This document shows, piece by piece, positions 19,477-26,928 of a stretch of DNA of 28,234 nt. Position 1 is the first letter of the stretch; each line of letters starts with the position of its first letter. Both the position numbers and the translations under genes were made by a program. The notes under the pieces are model-generated. The model made no database searches, had not been told where the DNA came from, and saw nothing but the letters and a program-made list of their open reading frames with translations. This stretch comes from a virus. The stretch lies in the IMG/VR virus record IMGVR_UViG_3300029914_000105, positions 1-28,234 of that record. One strand, given 5' to 3'.

Positions 19477-19489
19477 GCACGGGGGCGCC

Positions 19490-19711
19490 ATGGCTGAAGT
19501 TGTAACCATCCGCCAGTTGTTTGATCGCTTCCGCGGTGTCCATGATTTTACCAAGGAGAGCATCTTGTATCTCCCGCATGAAGTCGTAGTCTATTGCGCA
19601 AGTGAGATCGTCTATGGCGTCCCGTCCACGGTCATTGTCGGCTTGGTTCAGGGGCGCCCGTCCACCGAAGTTGTTCTTGATTACTACCCACTCGACGGCG
19701 AATTGGAATGA
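19490..19711 (+). CDS. Hypothetical 73-aa protein upstream of polymerase
   Basis: MAEVVTIRQLFDRFRG at the start, strands EVVVYCASEIVYG and STVIVGLVQGRPSTEVVLDYYP later, acidic end DGELE. ATG 19490 is chosen over an upstream extension because the upstream codons lie within the SSB-like gene and the hairpin. Its TGA overlaps the polymerase ATG. Unrecognised; perhaps a small regulator of the polymerase, purely by position. Confidence 0.55.
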   Translation: MAEVVTIRQLFDRFRGVHDFTKESILYLPHEVVVYCASEIVYGVPSTVIVGLVQGRPSTEVVLDYYPLDGELE

Positions 19712-21798
19712 AAGTTCTAATCCACGACTACGAAACCTGTAGCTCGTGCGACCTGAAAAAATCCGGGTCGTGGCGATATAGTGAGTGCGTGACCACGGAT
19801 GTCCTCTGCCTCGCCTACGCCATTGACGACGGCCCCGTGCACGTGTGGCGCCCTGGTGATCCAATAGATGAACTCAACCTCTTGGCCGCGGCTCCTGACG
19901 TTCTCTGGACTGCTCACAATGCGGCGTTTGAGAAGGCCATACATCGAAATATAATGACGCCGGTCTATGGGCTCCTGCCAGTCCCAAACTCGCGCTGGCA
20001 CGACAGTCTCGCTCGCTGCGCTAATCTCTGCATACCGCAAGATTTGGATAGCGCTGTGCGCGTGCTGCGTCTGGCGAACTTGAAGGACGCGGAAGGTAGC
20101 GACTTGACTATAGGCTTGTCGAAGGCAGACCGGCACGGCAACTATCCTGAGATTACCCCGGCTATCTTAGACCGCGTGAGCCTGTATTGTATGGACGACG
20201 TGCGCGCGCAGCGTGAGCTTCATAATCGCGTGGGGTTCTTATCGACTGCGGAGACGCAGGTTTGGAAACTAGATCAGCGCATCAATGAGCGCGGCGTCTT
20301 GCTTGATCTGCCCCTGATCGACAAGATGCAGAAGATCGTGGACGACGCGACGGAGCCGCTCCTCAAGGAGTTCGGCGAGATCACCGGCCTTAAGGACAAG
20401 AAGGGCGTCGTCAAGCTGGCGAGCCCGAAGCTTAAGGATTGGTGTCACGCCCGCGGCGTCCTGATCCCGAATTTGCAACGCGAGACACTCATCGAGTGGC
20501 TCAAAGAGGAGGACATTGACAATGACGAATACGAAGAACTTGCCGGTGAAGACGACCCCCAGCGCGAGATCGACTTCATCCCGCCCGAGGTTCGGCGCGC
20601 CCTGCATATCAAGCAACTCGTCGGGTCTGCTAGTGTCAAGAAGCTTGCGCGTGCCCGCCAGTGCGTTAATTCGGATGGTCGAGCGCGCGGGCTCCTCCAG
20701 TATCATGGTGCTGGACCTGGGCTCTGGGCGGGCCGCATATTACAACCGCAAAACTTTCCGCGAGGAACCATAACCTCGGAGACGGATGAAAAAACTGAAG
20801 CGTTTGTCGCCCGCAAGGTCGATGCGCTCATGACAGGAGATGCCGGCTATGTTGAAACAATTGTGGGGCCTGCGGTGGAGACTGTTGTGTCTTCGCTACG
20901 CCATATCATTATCCCTAGTCCGGGGCGCGAGTTGGTTGTTGGAGACTTCGCCGGCATCCAGGCCCGCATCGCCCTGGCAGCGGCCGGGCAGCATGACAAA
21001 ACGGCGCTGATGGCGTCGGGCGCCGATGTCTATATCGACATGGCGTGCGAAATCTTCACGATGCCGAAGCCCGACTGGAGCAAAGGCAAGGACCACTTCA
21101 AGCCGCTCGTGAAGGCGTTCAAGGAACAGCACAACGAGAAGCGTCAGTACGGAAAAAATTCGATCCTTGGCCTCGGCTTCCAGATGGGCGCGAAGAAGTT
21201 CTTGAAGCGATACTGCAAGGGTAAGGACTTGGACTTCGCGCAAGGCGTCGTCGATACCTACCGTGACGAGTGGGCGCCGGAAGTGCCAAAGCTCTGGCGC
21301 GGGTTGGAAGATGCGGCGCGTGATACGGTATGGCACCGCACCCCGCATAGCGCCTACGGCGTCGAGTTTCGGCTGGAGGATATGTGGCTCACGGCGCGGT
21401 TGCCGTCCGGGCGCAAGCTTCACTACTTCAATCCGCAGCCCGTCAAGAAGGAGATGCCCTGGTCAACCGAGGAAGAACCCGATACCCGGCGCGCGTGGAC
21501 ATTTCAGGCCAAGAAGACGGGCAAGTGGGTGACGGTCGATGCGTTCGGCGGCCTCTTGACAGAGAACCTTGCTTCTGCTTTGGCGCGCGACCTGTTGGTG
21601 AACGGCATGTTCAAGGCCGAGAAAAATGGCTTGCCAATCGTCTTGACTGTACACGATGAAATTGTTAGTGATGCTGAGAAGCGGCCCGACAATGCAACCG
21701 TCCTGCGCCAGTGTATGGAGGACATTCCTGATTGGGCTCATGCGATGAAAATTCCAGTGGAGGCAGAGACGTGGGCCGGCGACCGTTACAGGAAATAG
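19708..21798 (+). CDS. Family A DNA polymerase with 3'-5' exonuclease
   Basis: The replicative polymerase. The N-terminal exonuclease has exo I DYET (D7, E9), an exo II-like NAAFE (71-75) in which Glu replaces the usual Asp, and exo III YCMDD (160-164). The polymerase domain has motif A VVGDFAGIQARIAL with D413, motif B R479-x3-K483-x7-F491 (LGLGFQMG), where Phe instead of Tyr corresponds to E. coli Pol I and predicts poor use of dideoxynucleotides, and motif C TVHDE (649-651). No 5'-3' exonuclease is present. The 696-aa length fits phage enzymes of this type. The ATG overlaps the upstream TGA. DNA near 19730-20150 and 20690-20960 looks somewhat AT-richer than the rest. Confidence 0.95.
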   Translation: MKVLIHDYETCSSCDLKKSGSWRYSECVTTDVLCLAYAIDDGPVHVWRPGDPIDELNLLAAAPDVLWTAHNAAFEKAIHRNIMTPVYGLLPVPNSRWHDSLARCANLCIPQDLDSAVRVLRLANLKDAEGSDLTIGLSKADRHGNYPEITPAILDRVSLYCMDDVRAQRELHNRVGFLSTAETQVWKLDQRINERGVLLDLPLIDKMQKIVDDATEPLLKEFGEITGLKDKKGVVKLASPKLKDWCHARGVLIPNLQRETLIEWLKEEDIDNDEYEELAGEDDPQREIDFIPPEVRRALHIKQLVGSASVKKLARARQCVNSDGRARGLLQYHGAGPGLWAGRILQPQNFPRGTITSETDEKTEAFVARKVDALMTGDAGYVETIVGPAVETVVSSLRHIIIPSPGRELVVGDFAGIQARIALAAAGQHDKTALMASGADVYIDMACEIFTMPKPDWSKGKDHFKPLVKAFKEQHNEKRQYGKNSILGLGFQMGAKKFLKRYCKGKDLDFAQGVVDTYRDEWAPEVPKLWRGLEDAARDTVWHRTPHSAYGVEFRLEDMWLTARLPSGRKLHYFNPQPVKKEMPWSTEEEPDTRRAWTFQAKKTGKWVTVDAFGGLLTENLASALARDLLVNGMFKAEKNGLPIVLTVHDEIVSDAEKRPDNATVLRQCMEDIPDWAHAMKIPVEAETWAGDRYRK

Positions 21799-21799
21799 G

Positions 21800-22321
21800 A
21801 TGCTAAAGATAATTCATTTCGATCTCGGGTCGAATATGGCTTTCGCTCACAATGGTTGTGAGGAGGTCGTAGTCACGGAGCATAGGGCGTTCGTTGGTTC
21901 CCGGCAGGAACGTGCGGCGGCGACGCTTGAGTGGATCGAACGCCGCTTCAGAGAAATGAAGAAGGCCGGGATAGCCTTTGATGTCGTGCATTACGAACGC
22001 CCTTTTGCCCGGGGTTACGATGCGACGAGATGCGGATGGGGGCTCGCTGGCATCATAGAAGCAGCAGCCGGCTCTAACACCGTCGTATTAGACAGTACGC
22101 CCCAGTCAATAAAAAGTTTCGCCCTCGGCAGTAAGAAGATCGCAAGGAAGAAGATGGAAAGTGCGGAACGCCGCATTGCCGCCGCCAACGAGAAGCTTGC
22201 CATGATCGAACGCGCGCAGGAACTGGGATATGGCGGCGACAACGAGCATGAAGCAGACGCGTTCATGGGGCTCAAATATGCTGAGCGATATTGCTCACGT
22301 TCAAAAGGAAAACTAAAATGA
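21800..22321 (+). CDS. RuvC-like Holliday junction resolvase
   Basis: A 173-aa nuclease with the RNase H fold of RuvC. Visible acidic positions fit the active site: D8 in IIHFDLGS, E66 in DVVHYERPFARG, and H150/D153 in NEHEADAFMGLKYAE. The centre has GLAGIIEAAA and DSTPQSIKSFALGSKK, typical of the family. It would resolve branched DNA before packaging. It starts at ATG 21800, two bases after the polymerase stop, with GGAAATAGG upstream, and its stop overlaps the next ATG. The assignment rests on the order and spacing of motifs. Confidence 0.82.
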   Translation: MLKIIHFDLGSNMAFAHNGCEEVVVTEHRAFVGSRQERAAATLEWIERRFREMKKAGIAFDVVHYERPFARGYDATRCGWGLAGIIEAAAGSNTVVLDSTPQSIKSFALGSKKIARKKMESAERRIAAANEKLAMIERAQELGYGGDNEHEADAFMGLKYAERYCSRSKGKLK

Positions 22322-23538
22322 CCGATAAACTTACCGACGGTCTATGTGTCGAAGCGTGCAGAACTCTGGAAAAAGAGGGCAGTCAAGTAAAGGCTGCGCT
22401 TGCCCTCGGTTTATCTCGTCAAGCATTTCAACAGCGCCTTGCTCAAGCCAAGCAACGCAACATCACCGCCCAGACTGTACTGCGCGACCCGGCCGAGAAG
22501 TACAAGGCCGAGAACGCCGGCCTCCGCGCCCAGGTCAAGCAGCTTCAGCACGAGGAAGAAACCGCCGCGGCGATCCGCGAACAAATCTGGAAGCTGGAGG
22601 CCCACGACCCGGCGCCGCCCGAGTGGCTAATACGTGAGGGCAAAGGTGGCGCCCGCGGTATGCCGATCCTGTTCGCGTCCGACTGGCACTATGGCGAAGT
22701 CGTCCGCGCCGAGGAAGTCGGCGGCGTCAATGTATTCAACAGCGAGATTGCGGCCAAGCGCATCAAGCGCATGACCGAAACCGCCATCGACTTGGCCTTC
22801 AATCACATGGGTAAAGCCAAGACGGTCTATCCTGGCATTGTTCTCGCCTATGGCGGCGACATGATCTCCGGCGATATCCACGAGGAGCTTGCCGTCACAA
22901 ACGACAAGACCCCGATCCAGTGTGTCAACGACCTGACCGACCTGATGGGCGCCCAGGTCGAGGCATTGGCGACGAAGTTCGGCCGCGTCCACGTTCCCTG
23001 CGTCACCGGCAACCACGGGCGCAACAGCAAGAAGATGCACTTGAAAGGTCGCGTATTCACTAGCTACGAGTGGAACATCTATTGCAATCTCGCGCGTGAG
23101 TTCAAGCGCAGCAAGAAGATCACATTCCAAATCCCGGAGCAGACTGATGCGCGCTTCAATGTCTATGGACACCGCTATCTGCTTACTCATGGCGACATGC
23201 TTGGGACGAAGGGCGGCGACGGCATCATCGGCGCGATTGGTCCGATCCGCCGTGGCGAAATCAAAGTCCGCAACTCGGAGAGCCAGATCGATCAAGACTT
23301 CGATACGATAATGATGGGCCACTGGCATCAAGAGATCGTGTTGCCGGGCCTGATCGTGAACCCGACGCTGAAGGGCTATGACGAGTTCGCTCGTTCGGTG
23401 CTGCGTGCGCCTTACAGCCGTGCGGCCCAGCTCCTTTGGTTCACGCATCCCGAGCACGGGATCACGTCGCGCTGGACGATTTATCTCCAGAGCCAGAAGC
23501 GTGCGAAGGAAACGAAAGTTCTGGAGTGGATGGAATGA
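22318..23538 (+). CDS. HTH-metallophosphoesterase fusion
   Basis: A 406-aa protein. Residues 20-45 (SQVKAALALGLSRQAFQQRL) form a helix-turn-helix of the DNA-binding kind, and a coiled-coil-like linker (about 58-95) follows. The calcineurin-like phosphoesterase domain has SDWHYGE (D122, H124), YGGDMISGD (D181), VTGNHGR (N232, H233), LTHGD and MGHWHQ, the full set of metal ligands. Such enzymes may be nucleases or nucleotidases; the HTH suggests DNA targeting. Start ATG 22318, overlapping the resolvase stop, follows AAAAGGAAAACTAAA. It closes the DNA-processing stretch of the operon and overlaps the small membrane protein gene at its end. Confidence 0.85.
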   Translation: MTDKLTDGLCVEACRTLEKEGSQVKAALALGLSRQAFQQRLAQAKQRNITAQTVLRDPAEKYKAENAGLRAQVKQLQHEEETAAAIREQIWKLEAHDPAPPEWLIREGKGGARGMPILFASDWHYGEVVRAEEVGGVNVFNSEIAAKRIKRMTETAIDLAFNHMGKAKTVYPGIVLAYGGDMISGDIHEELAVTNDKTPIQCVNDLTDLMGAQVEALATKFGRVHVPCVTGNHGRNSKKMHLKGRVFTSYEWNIYCNLAREFKRSKKITFQIPEQTDARFNVYGHRYLLTHGDMLGTKGGDGIIGAIGPIRRGEIKVRNSESQIDQDFDTIMMGHWHQEIVLPGLIVNPTLKGYDEFARSVLRAPYSRAAQLLWFTHPEHGITSRWTIYLQSQKRAKETKVLEWME

Positions 23539-23747
23539 AGCAGAGCAAACGACACTCCGCCATTGAAGCCTGTACGAACTCGATCTCCGGCATCGTCACG
23601 GGGTTCCTGTCGAACATCTTCATCCTGCCCTATATCATCGGGCACCCCGTTGACTGGCGCGAGGGCTGGGCTATAACTGCCGTGTTCACGGCGATCTCGA
23701 TTGCGCGGTCTTATATCGTGAGGCGCATTTTTAACTGGAGGGTATGA
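23535..23747 (+). CDS. Small DUF7220-like membrane protein
   Basis: A 70-aa protein starting MKQSKRHSAIEACTNSISG, with two hydrophobic segments (IVTGFLSNIFILPYIIG and GWAITAVFTAISIARSYIV) and a basic C-terminus (RRIFNWRV). Short proteins with MKQSxR..EA..N, a Phe-Pro turn and FTAxSxARSYxLRR are widespread in phages and, as I recall, classed as DUF7220; function unknown. The ATG overlaps the upstream stop. Two transmembrane helices could suit a lysis or inner-membrane role, but its place in the replication operon argues against holin. Confidence 0.75.
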   Translation: MKQSKRHSAIEACTNSISGIVTGFLSNIFILPYIIGHPVDWREGWAITAVFTAISIARSYIVRRIFNWRV

Positions 23748-23998
23748 TGGCGAAGTGGGTTCCTGATTTGCCGATGCACATTCCGCATGATGATTATTCT
23801 GCGGAAGCCTGTGAGATGCGGCTGCATCTTTATCAAGCGATGTTTGCCCGCTCGCGCGGTCGTGGCTTCCGCTTAGCGCCGGGCACAAGTCCGAAGCGCT
23901 GGAACCCGCGCCGTGGGCATAAGCCGTCCGTCACCCGCATCGACACGCTGTATCTGATCGCCCGCTATGGAGAACGCCATGCCAAATCCGCCGTTTGA
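23747..23998 (+). CDS. Hypothetical 83-aa basic protein
   Basis: Starts MAKWVPDLPMHIPHDDYSA at the second of two adjacent ATGs, five bases after GGAGG; the first ATG at 23744 is too close to it. It contains His/Pro-rich and Arg-rich stretches (ARSRGRGFRLAPGTSPKRW, NPRRGHKPSVTRID). Possibly DNA-binding; unrecognised. The end overlaps the cupin gene by 20 bases. Confidence 0.6.
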   Translation: MAKWVPDLPMHIPHDDYSAEACEMRLHLYQAMFARSRGRGFRLAPGTSPKRWNPRRGHKPSVTRIDTLYLIARYGERHAKSAV

Positions 23999-24509
23999 TT
24001 TCGCCGGCCGCGTCACCGATCACGACAAGGAGATCGCGTCTCAGTATATCGGCTCTCTGTATCGGCCGCCCGACCTAGTGATCGCGCCTAAAGGCTATGG
24101 CGAATATCTGTTCCGCTGGTATGTCATTCCGCGGAACAGGGAGGCGAATGTCTATTTCCATATCCAGACGCAGAGCGACCCCGAGCGGCCCCTGCATGAC
24201 CATCCCTGGGACAACACCAGCGTCATTTTGTCGGGCGGCTATGATGAAATTATAGACACCGAACCAGAGAGTATTATGGAAGGCCAGTGTTATACCGTGC
24301 AGCGTAATAAGGGCGACGTGATCCATCGGCCGGCTACCTGGGCGCATCGTCTGCTCTTGCCACTTTATCACCCCTACACCATGACCCTGTTCACGACGGG
24401 ACCGAAGGTTCGCAAGTGGGGCTTCTGGAAGAATGGAAAGTTCAAGCCCTATGAGGAAGTCACGGTCGAGGCGGCCGGCAAGTCCACATGGAAAGGGAGC
24501 ATGGAATGA
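23979..24509 (+). CDS. Cupin-fold phage protein
   Basis: A 176-aa protein with a cupin-like barrel: LHDHPWDNTSVILSGGYDE (H73, H75 and later Glu90) and KGDVIHRPATWAHRLLLP with H123, giving a plausible metal-binding set, then TLFTTGPKVRKWGFW. The HDHPWD and GxxxRxWGF motifs recur in phage cupins of unknown reaction. Possible roles are a metal-dependent oxygenase or an isomerase acting on a nucleotide or sugar. I start at ATG 23979, nine bases after GGAG; an in-frame ATG at 23967 adds four residues. It forms a coupled set with the next two genes (ATGA overlaps), suggesting a shared pathway. Confidence 0.75.
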   Translation: MPNPPFDFAGRVTDHDKEIASQYIGSLYRPPDLVIAPKGYGEYLFRWYVIPRNREANVYFHIQTQSDPERPLHDHPWDNTSVILSGGYDEIIDTEPESIMEGQCYTVQRNKGDVIHRPATWAHRLLLPLYHPYTMTLFTTGPKVRKWGFWKNGKFKPYEEVTVEAAGKSTWKGSME

Positions 24510-24802
24510 ATGCGAGCGAAGAACGAAAGGCGACGCCGATCTGGAGTGGCGTTCTGCGTTATTTCCCCGACGCCATTGCGGCTGTCGCCCGCCTGTCCAA
24601 GCGCGGCAACGACAAGCACAATCCCGGCGAGCCGCTGCATTGGGCGCGGGAGAAATCGAACGACCATGGCGACTGCATCCTGCGGCACCAGATGGAGCCG
24701 GACGCCATTGACGAGGACACTGGTGAGCTTCATGCCGTAGCCGTCGCATGGAGAGCCCTCGCCCAGCTTCAACTGCTGGAAGAAAAAAGGTTAGGCAAAT
24801 GA
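24506..24802 (+). CDS. dATP/dGTP diphosphohydrolase N-terminal-like protein
   Basis: A 98-aa protein matching the domain I know as dATP/dGTP diphosphohydrolase N-terminal (formerly DUF5664): SEERKATPIWSGVLRYFPDA, SKRGNDKHNPGEPLHWAREK, NDHGDCILRH, and HAVAVAWRALAQLQL. The conserved G-N-x-x-HNPG, LHW and DH..D..LRH residues are present. The family contributes to nucleotide-pool control, including in phages with altered purines, but many copies stand alone with untested activity. Start ATG 24506 overlaps the cupin stop. Only this single domain is encoded here. Confidence 0.8.
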   Translation: MNASEERKATPIWSGVLRYFPDAIAAVARLSKRGNDKHNPGEPLHWAREKSNDHGDCILRHQMEPDAIDEDTGELHAVAVAWRALAQLQLLEEKRLGK

Positions 24803-25629
24803 AGATCGCGGTCTATGCCATCTGCAAGAACGAGAAGAAGCACATCGAACGCTTCTACTATTCTTGCGCGGATGCCGACTATGTTGTGATCTGCGACACG
24901 GGATCGGATGACGGCTCCTGGGCAGAACTCAAGCGCAACGCGCACCATAATGATCGGCTGATCGTCCTCCAGGCAAACGTCATCCCCTTCCGGTTCGACG
25001 ACGCCCGCAACGCAGCCTTGGCCGCAGTCCCCGCCGATGTGGATTTCTGCGTCGCCATGGATATGGACGAAGTGCTGGAGCCGGGCTGGCGCGAGCATGT
25101 CGAGACGGGCTTCGCCAAGGGGGCCAATAGTATCGTCTTCACGTTCGATCCTGTGGCGAGCCGGCCCTTCGAGCAGAACAACCGCATCCACGCCCGCTCC
25201 GGCTTCCGCTGGGCCTATCCCGCCCATGAGGCCCTTGTCACGTCCCTCCATGGCGAAGTCGTCCATTACAAGGCGCCCGGGTTAGTGATGAAGCACTATC
25301 CCGACAACGATAAGCCGCGCTGCTATCTGAACCTCCTCGCCTGGGGCGAATGGGAGAACCCCATCGACCCGAGGATGAAGTTCTATTATGCCCGCGAGTT
25401 AATGTTCTTTAAGTATTACAAGGAAGCAATCGCCAAGTTCGACGAATATCGGGAGCTGACGATCAAGCTGAACTACGCCCACTTGATTGAGATCGCCGAC
25501 GCCAAGCACTGGCGGAGCGAGTGCGTGAAAGCCCTTGCTACCGCCTCAGCGGGCAGCCTGGACGCCGGCGATCAGGTCGGCCTGCTGGAAGTACCATCCC
25601 CCGGCCTCGTGGATACTGACGGCCTTTAG
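24799..25629 (+). CDS. Family 2 glycosyltransferase
   Basis: A 276-aa GT-A fold enzyme of the GT2 type: AVYAICKNEKKHIERFYYS for nucleotide-sugar binding, VICDTGSDDGSW, and a DxD-like motif VAMDMDEVLEPGW (88-91) for the metal. Typical acceptor-side elements follow (GFRWAYPAHEAL, VMKHYPDNDK). The acceptor could be DNA, a virion protein or a host surface glycan; none is shown. ATG 24799 overlaps the upstream stop. The last 28 or so residues (SAGSLDAGDQVGLLEVPSPG...) are encoded antisense to the endolysin C-terminus, so the tail may have been gained by read-through into the convergent gene. Confidence 0.88.
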   Translation: MKIAVYAICKNEKKHIERFYYSCADADYVVICDTGSDDGSWAELKRNAHHNDRLIVLQANVIPFRFDDARNAALAAVPADVDFCVAMDMDEVLEPGWREHVETGFAKGANSIVFTFDPVASRPFEQNNRIHARSGFRWAYPAHEALVTSLHGEVVHYKAPGLVMKHYPDNDKPRCYLNLLAWGEWENPIDPRMKFYYARELMFFKYYKEAIAKFDEYRELTIKLNYAHLIEIADAKHWRSECVKALATASAGSLDAGDQVGLLEVPSPGLVDTDGL

Positions 25630-25962
25630 AAGCGTCGCCTGGGTGGTCGGGGTTCCATAGAACGGAAATGGAACGTCCGCCCCCCAGGCGGTATAGTCAC
25701 AGACGCTTTCAACATACGCCGCAGTGTTATTCTCGGTTGGCGGCGCCCAGCGGGTGATTGCCTCCCGGAGCGTGCGGACGCCATCCTTGGTATAATAGGT
25801 GTGGAAGATTTCCGCCACGGCGCGGAAACCCATCACGGGAGACGTGAAAGTGCAGAAGTCAGGATCGGGCTGCACCGCGGCGAGGCCCTGCCAGGGCTGC
25901 CCGTGCCGGATGTTCCCGGGATTATTGTTGCGGACGGCGCGGATGGTGGATGGGTCAGTCAT
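25546..25962 (-). CDS. Lysozyme-like endolysin / P5-type peptidoglycan hydrolase
   Basis: A 138-aa protein starting MTDPSTIRAVRNNNPGNIRHG. NNNPGNIR..WQGL, followed by F..FTSPVMGFRAVAEIF and WAPPTENNTAAYVES, is the pattern often annotated structural protein P5 or lysozyme-like. It probably cuts peptidoglycan, either as the endolysin or as a virion enzyme; position in the lysis cassette favours endolysin. No signal peptide is visible, so it would need the holin. ATG 25962-25960 overlaps the upstream stop, with GAGGAAGAC before it. Its 3' end overlaps the convergent glycosyltransferase by 84 bases. Confidence 0.82.
   Translation of the reverse strand: MTDPSTIRAVRNNNPGNIRHGQPWQGLAAVQPDPDFCTFTSPVMGFRAVAEIFHTYYTKDGVRTLREAITRWAPPTENNTAAYVESVCDYTAWGADVPFPFYGTPTTQATLLKAVSIHEAGGWYFQQADLIAGVQAAR
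25636..25690. other. Nested hairpin just past the glycosyltransferase stop
   Basis: CGCCTGGG (25636-25643) pairs with CCCAGGCG (25683-25690), with further GG/CC pairs inside. An inner stem, GTTCCAT (25652-25658) with ATGGAAC (25668-25674), closes the loop. It begins seven bases after the plus-strand stop, inside the endolysin coding sequence. No U-tract; it could stall or process transcripts from either strand at this convergent junction. Confidence 0.5.
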
Positions 25963-26153
25963 GTCTTCCTCGCCTGGGCAGTCGGCACACAGTCACTCAC
26001 GATGCTCCACCCAGTTACGGTCTTGTCTTTCTGTATCATCGTCGCCGTGCCGCCTTCGGCCACCTCGCAATTAAAGGCGTCGGGGAAATACCCGTCGATG
26101 AACTGCGGTCCCGATTTACTCCAGACCAGAAAGATAAGGACGAAGATGGTCAT
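25959..26153 (-). CDS. Small protein with N-terminal membrane anchor or signal
   Basis: A 64-aa protein starting MTIFVLIFLVWSKSGPQF: a very short hydrophobic N-terminus, then a soluble part with two Cys (FNCEVAEGG and VSDCVPT) that may form a disulphide in the periplasm. It lies between the spanin gene and the endolysin and overlaps both (ATGA junctions). It could be a lysis accessory or inhibitor. Unrecognised. Confidence 0.6.
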   Translation of the reverse strand: MTIFVLIFLVWSKSGPQFIDGYFPDAFNCEVAEGGTATMIQKDKTVTGWSIVSDCVPTAQARKT

Positions 26154-26719
26154 TTGCTCGCCCCCACTTGTGCGGCGTGGTTTGCGGTAACCCAGCTTTC
26201 GAGGTCGTTTAGTTGCTGGGCGTTGCCTTGGCTGTTGCCTGCATATTGAGTGAACCAACTGGCCACTTCGGAAGCGGTAACGTCCGAGCAGTCGTCATCA
26301 GATTGGCCGGGGGCAAGATTGAGGGTTGCAGGATCGGTTGCGGAAGCGGCGCCGAACAGGACGCGAGCGAGGCCAACAGTAGGGCCAGGACAAGATATTT
26401 TATCGTGGACATAGGTGGGTATCTCCTTAGTGACGGTGACGGTATGAATTTCGACCTTGGTTTGGGATTGGGCTTCCGAGATCGCGGCAGCGGTATTCAC
26501 CGCGTCTTGCGCAGAGATTGAAGCGGCTTTCTCCGCAACAGCCTTAGTCTGGGCGGCGGCGTCGTCCGCTACGCGCTTCTCATAGGTGCCAAGCTCCCAG
26601 CGGTAGCCGGCGTAGAACCCGGCGCCCAGCAGCCCGACCAGGGCAAGTGCAGCGGCGCCCAGCTTGATCCAAGTGAGGTAGGGGGCGATGGCGGTTTCAG
26701 CGACATTAAGGAGGGGCAT
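26150..26719 (-). CDS. Rz: i-spanin (Rz-like)
   Basis: Inner-membrane half of the spanin pair that fuses the membranes at lysis. The 189-aa protein has an N-terminal transmembrane helix at about 17-39 (IKLGAAALALVGLLGAGFYAG), then a long Ala/Gln/Lys-rich periplasmic coiled coil (VADDAAAQTKAVAEKAASISAQD...), then VTKEIPTYVHD, a strand often seen in Rz proteins. An Rz1-type gene is nested in another frame, strong confirmation. The C-terminal portion (ending NHAAQVGASK) is longer than in lambda Rz. It overlaps the upstream holin-like gene by 14 bases. Confidence 0.87.
   Translation of the reverse strand: MPLLNVAETAIAPYLTWIKLGAAALALVGLLGAGFYAGYRWELGTYEKRVADDAAAQTKAVAEKAASISAQDAVNTAAAISEAQSQTKVEIHTVTVTKEIPTYVHDKISCPGPTVGLARVLFGAASATDPATLNLAPGQSDDDCSDVTASEVASWFTQYAGNSQGNAQQLNDLESWVTANHAAQVGASK
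26209..26412 (-). CDS. Rz1: o-spanin (Rz1-like lipoprotein), nested in Rz
   Basis: A 67-aa protein fully inside the Rz coding sequence in another frame. A signal peptide with lipobox LASC ends at Cys19 (MSTIKYLVLALLLASLASC), giving a lipidated outer-membrane protein. A Pro-rich mature chain follows (SAPLPQPILQPSILPPANL), characteristic of Rz1. AGGAG lies ten bases before the ATG. It would pair with Rz across the periplasm at lysis. Confidence 0.85.
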   Translation of the reverse strand: MSTIKYLVLALLLASLASCSAPLPQPILQPSILPPANLMTTARTLPLPKWPVGSLNMQATAKATPSN

Positions 26720-26924
26720 TGGTTTGACCCGTGGTTGCGGTGATGCGCGCCAGGACGATGGCGCCGAAGCAGAACAGCGCGACCCAATGCGTCACCCAGT
26801 CCGGTAGATAGTTTCGCAGAGTGTCGGGGAAGCCGATGATGGCAAGCTGTAGGGCACCGCTAACTGCCGCCACTTGGACTGATGCCCACTTCCATGCATC
26901 ACGCCAGTTCCAAATAAGTTGCAT
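26706..26924 (-). CDS. Holin-like protein, 72 aa
   Basis: A short protein with Trp-rich N-terminus (MQLIWNWRDAWKWASVQVA) and two hydrophobic stretches (SVQVAAVSGALQLAIIGF and HWVALFCFGAIVLARI) separated by DTLRNYLPDWV, then a polar C-terminus. This is the shape of class II phage holins with a DWRRAW-like start. It precedes Rz and would time endolysin release. AAGGAGTAACGCC lies before the ATG. Confidence 0.78.
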   Translation of the reverse strand: MQLIWNWRDAWKWASVQVAAVSGALQLAIIGFPDTLRNYLPDWVTHWVALFCFGAIVLARITATTGQTNAPP

Positions 26925-26928
26925 GGCG

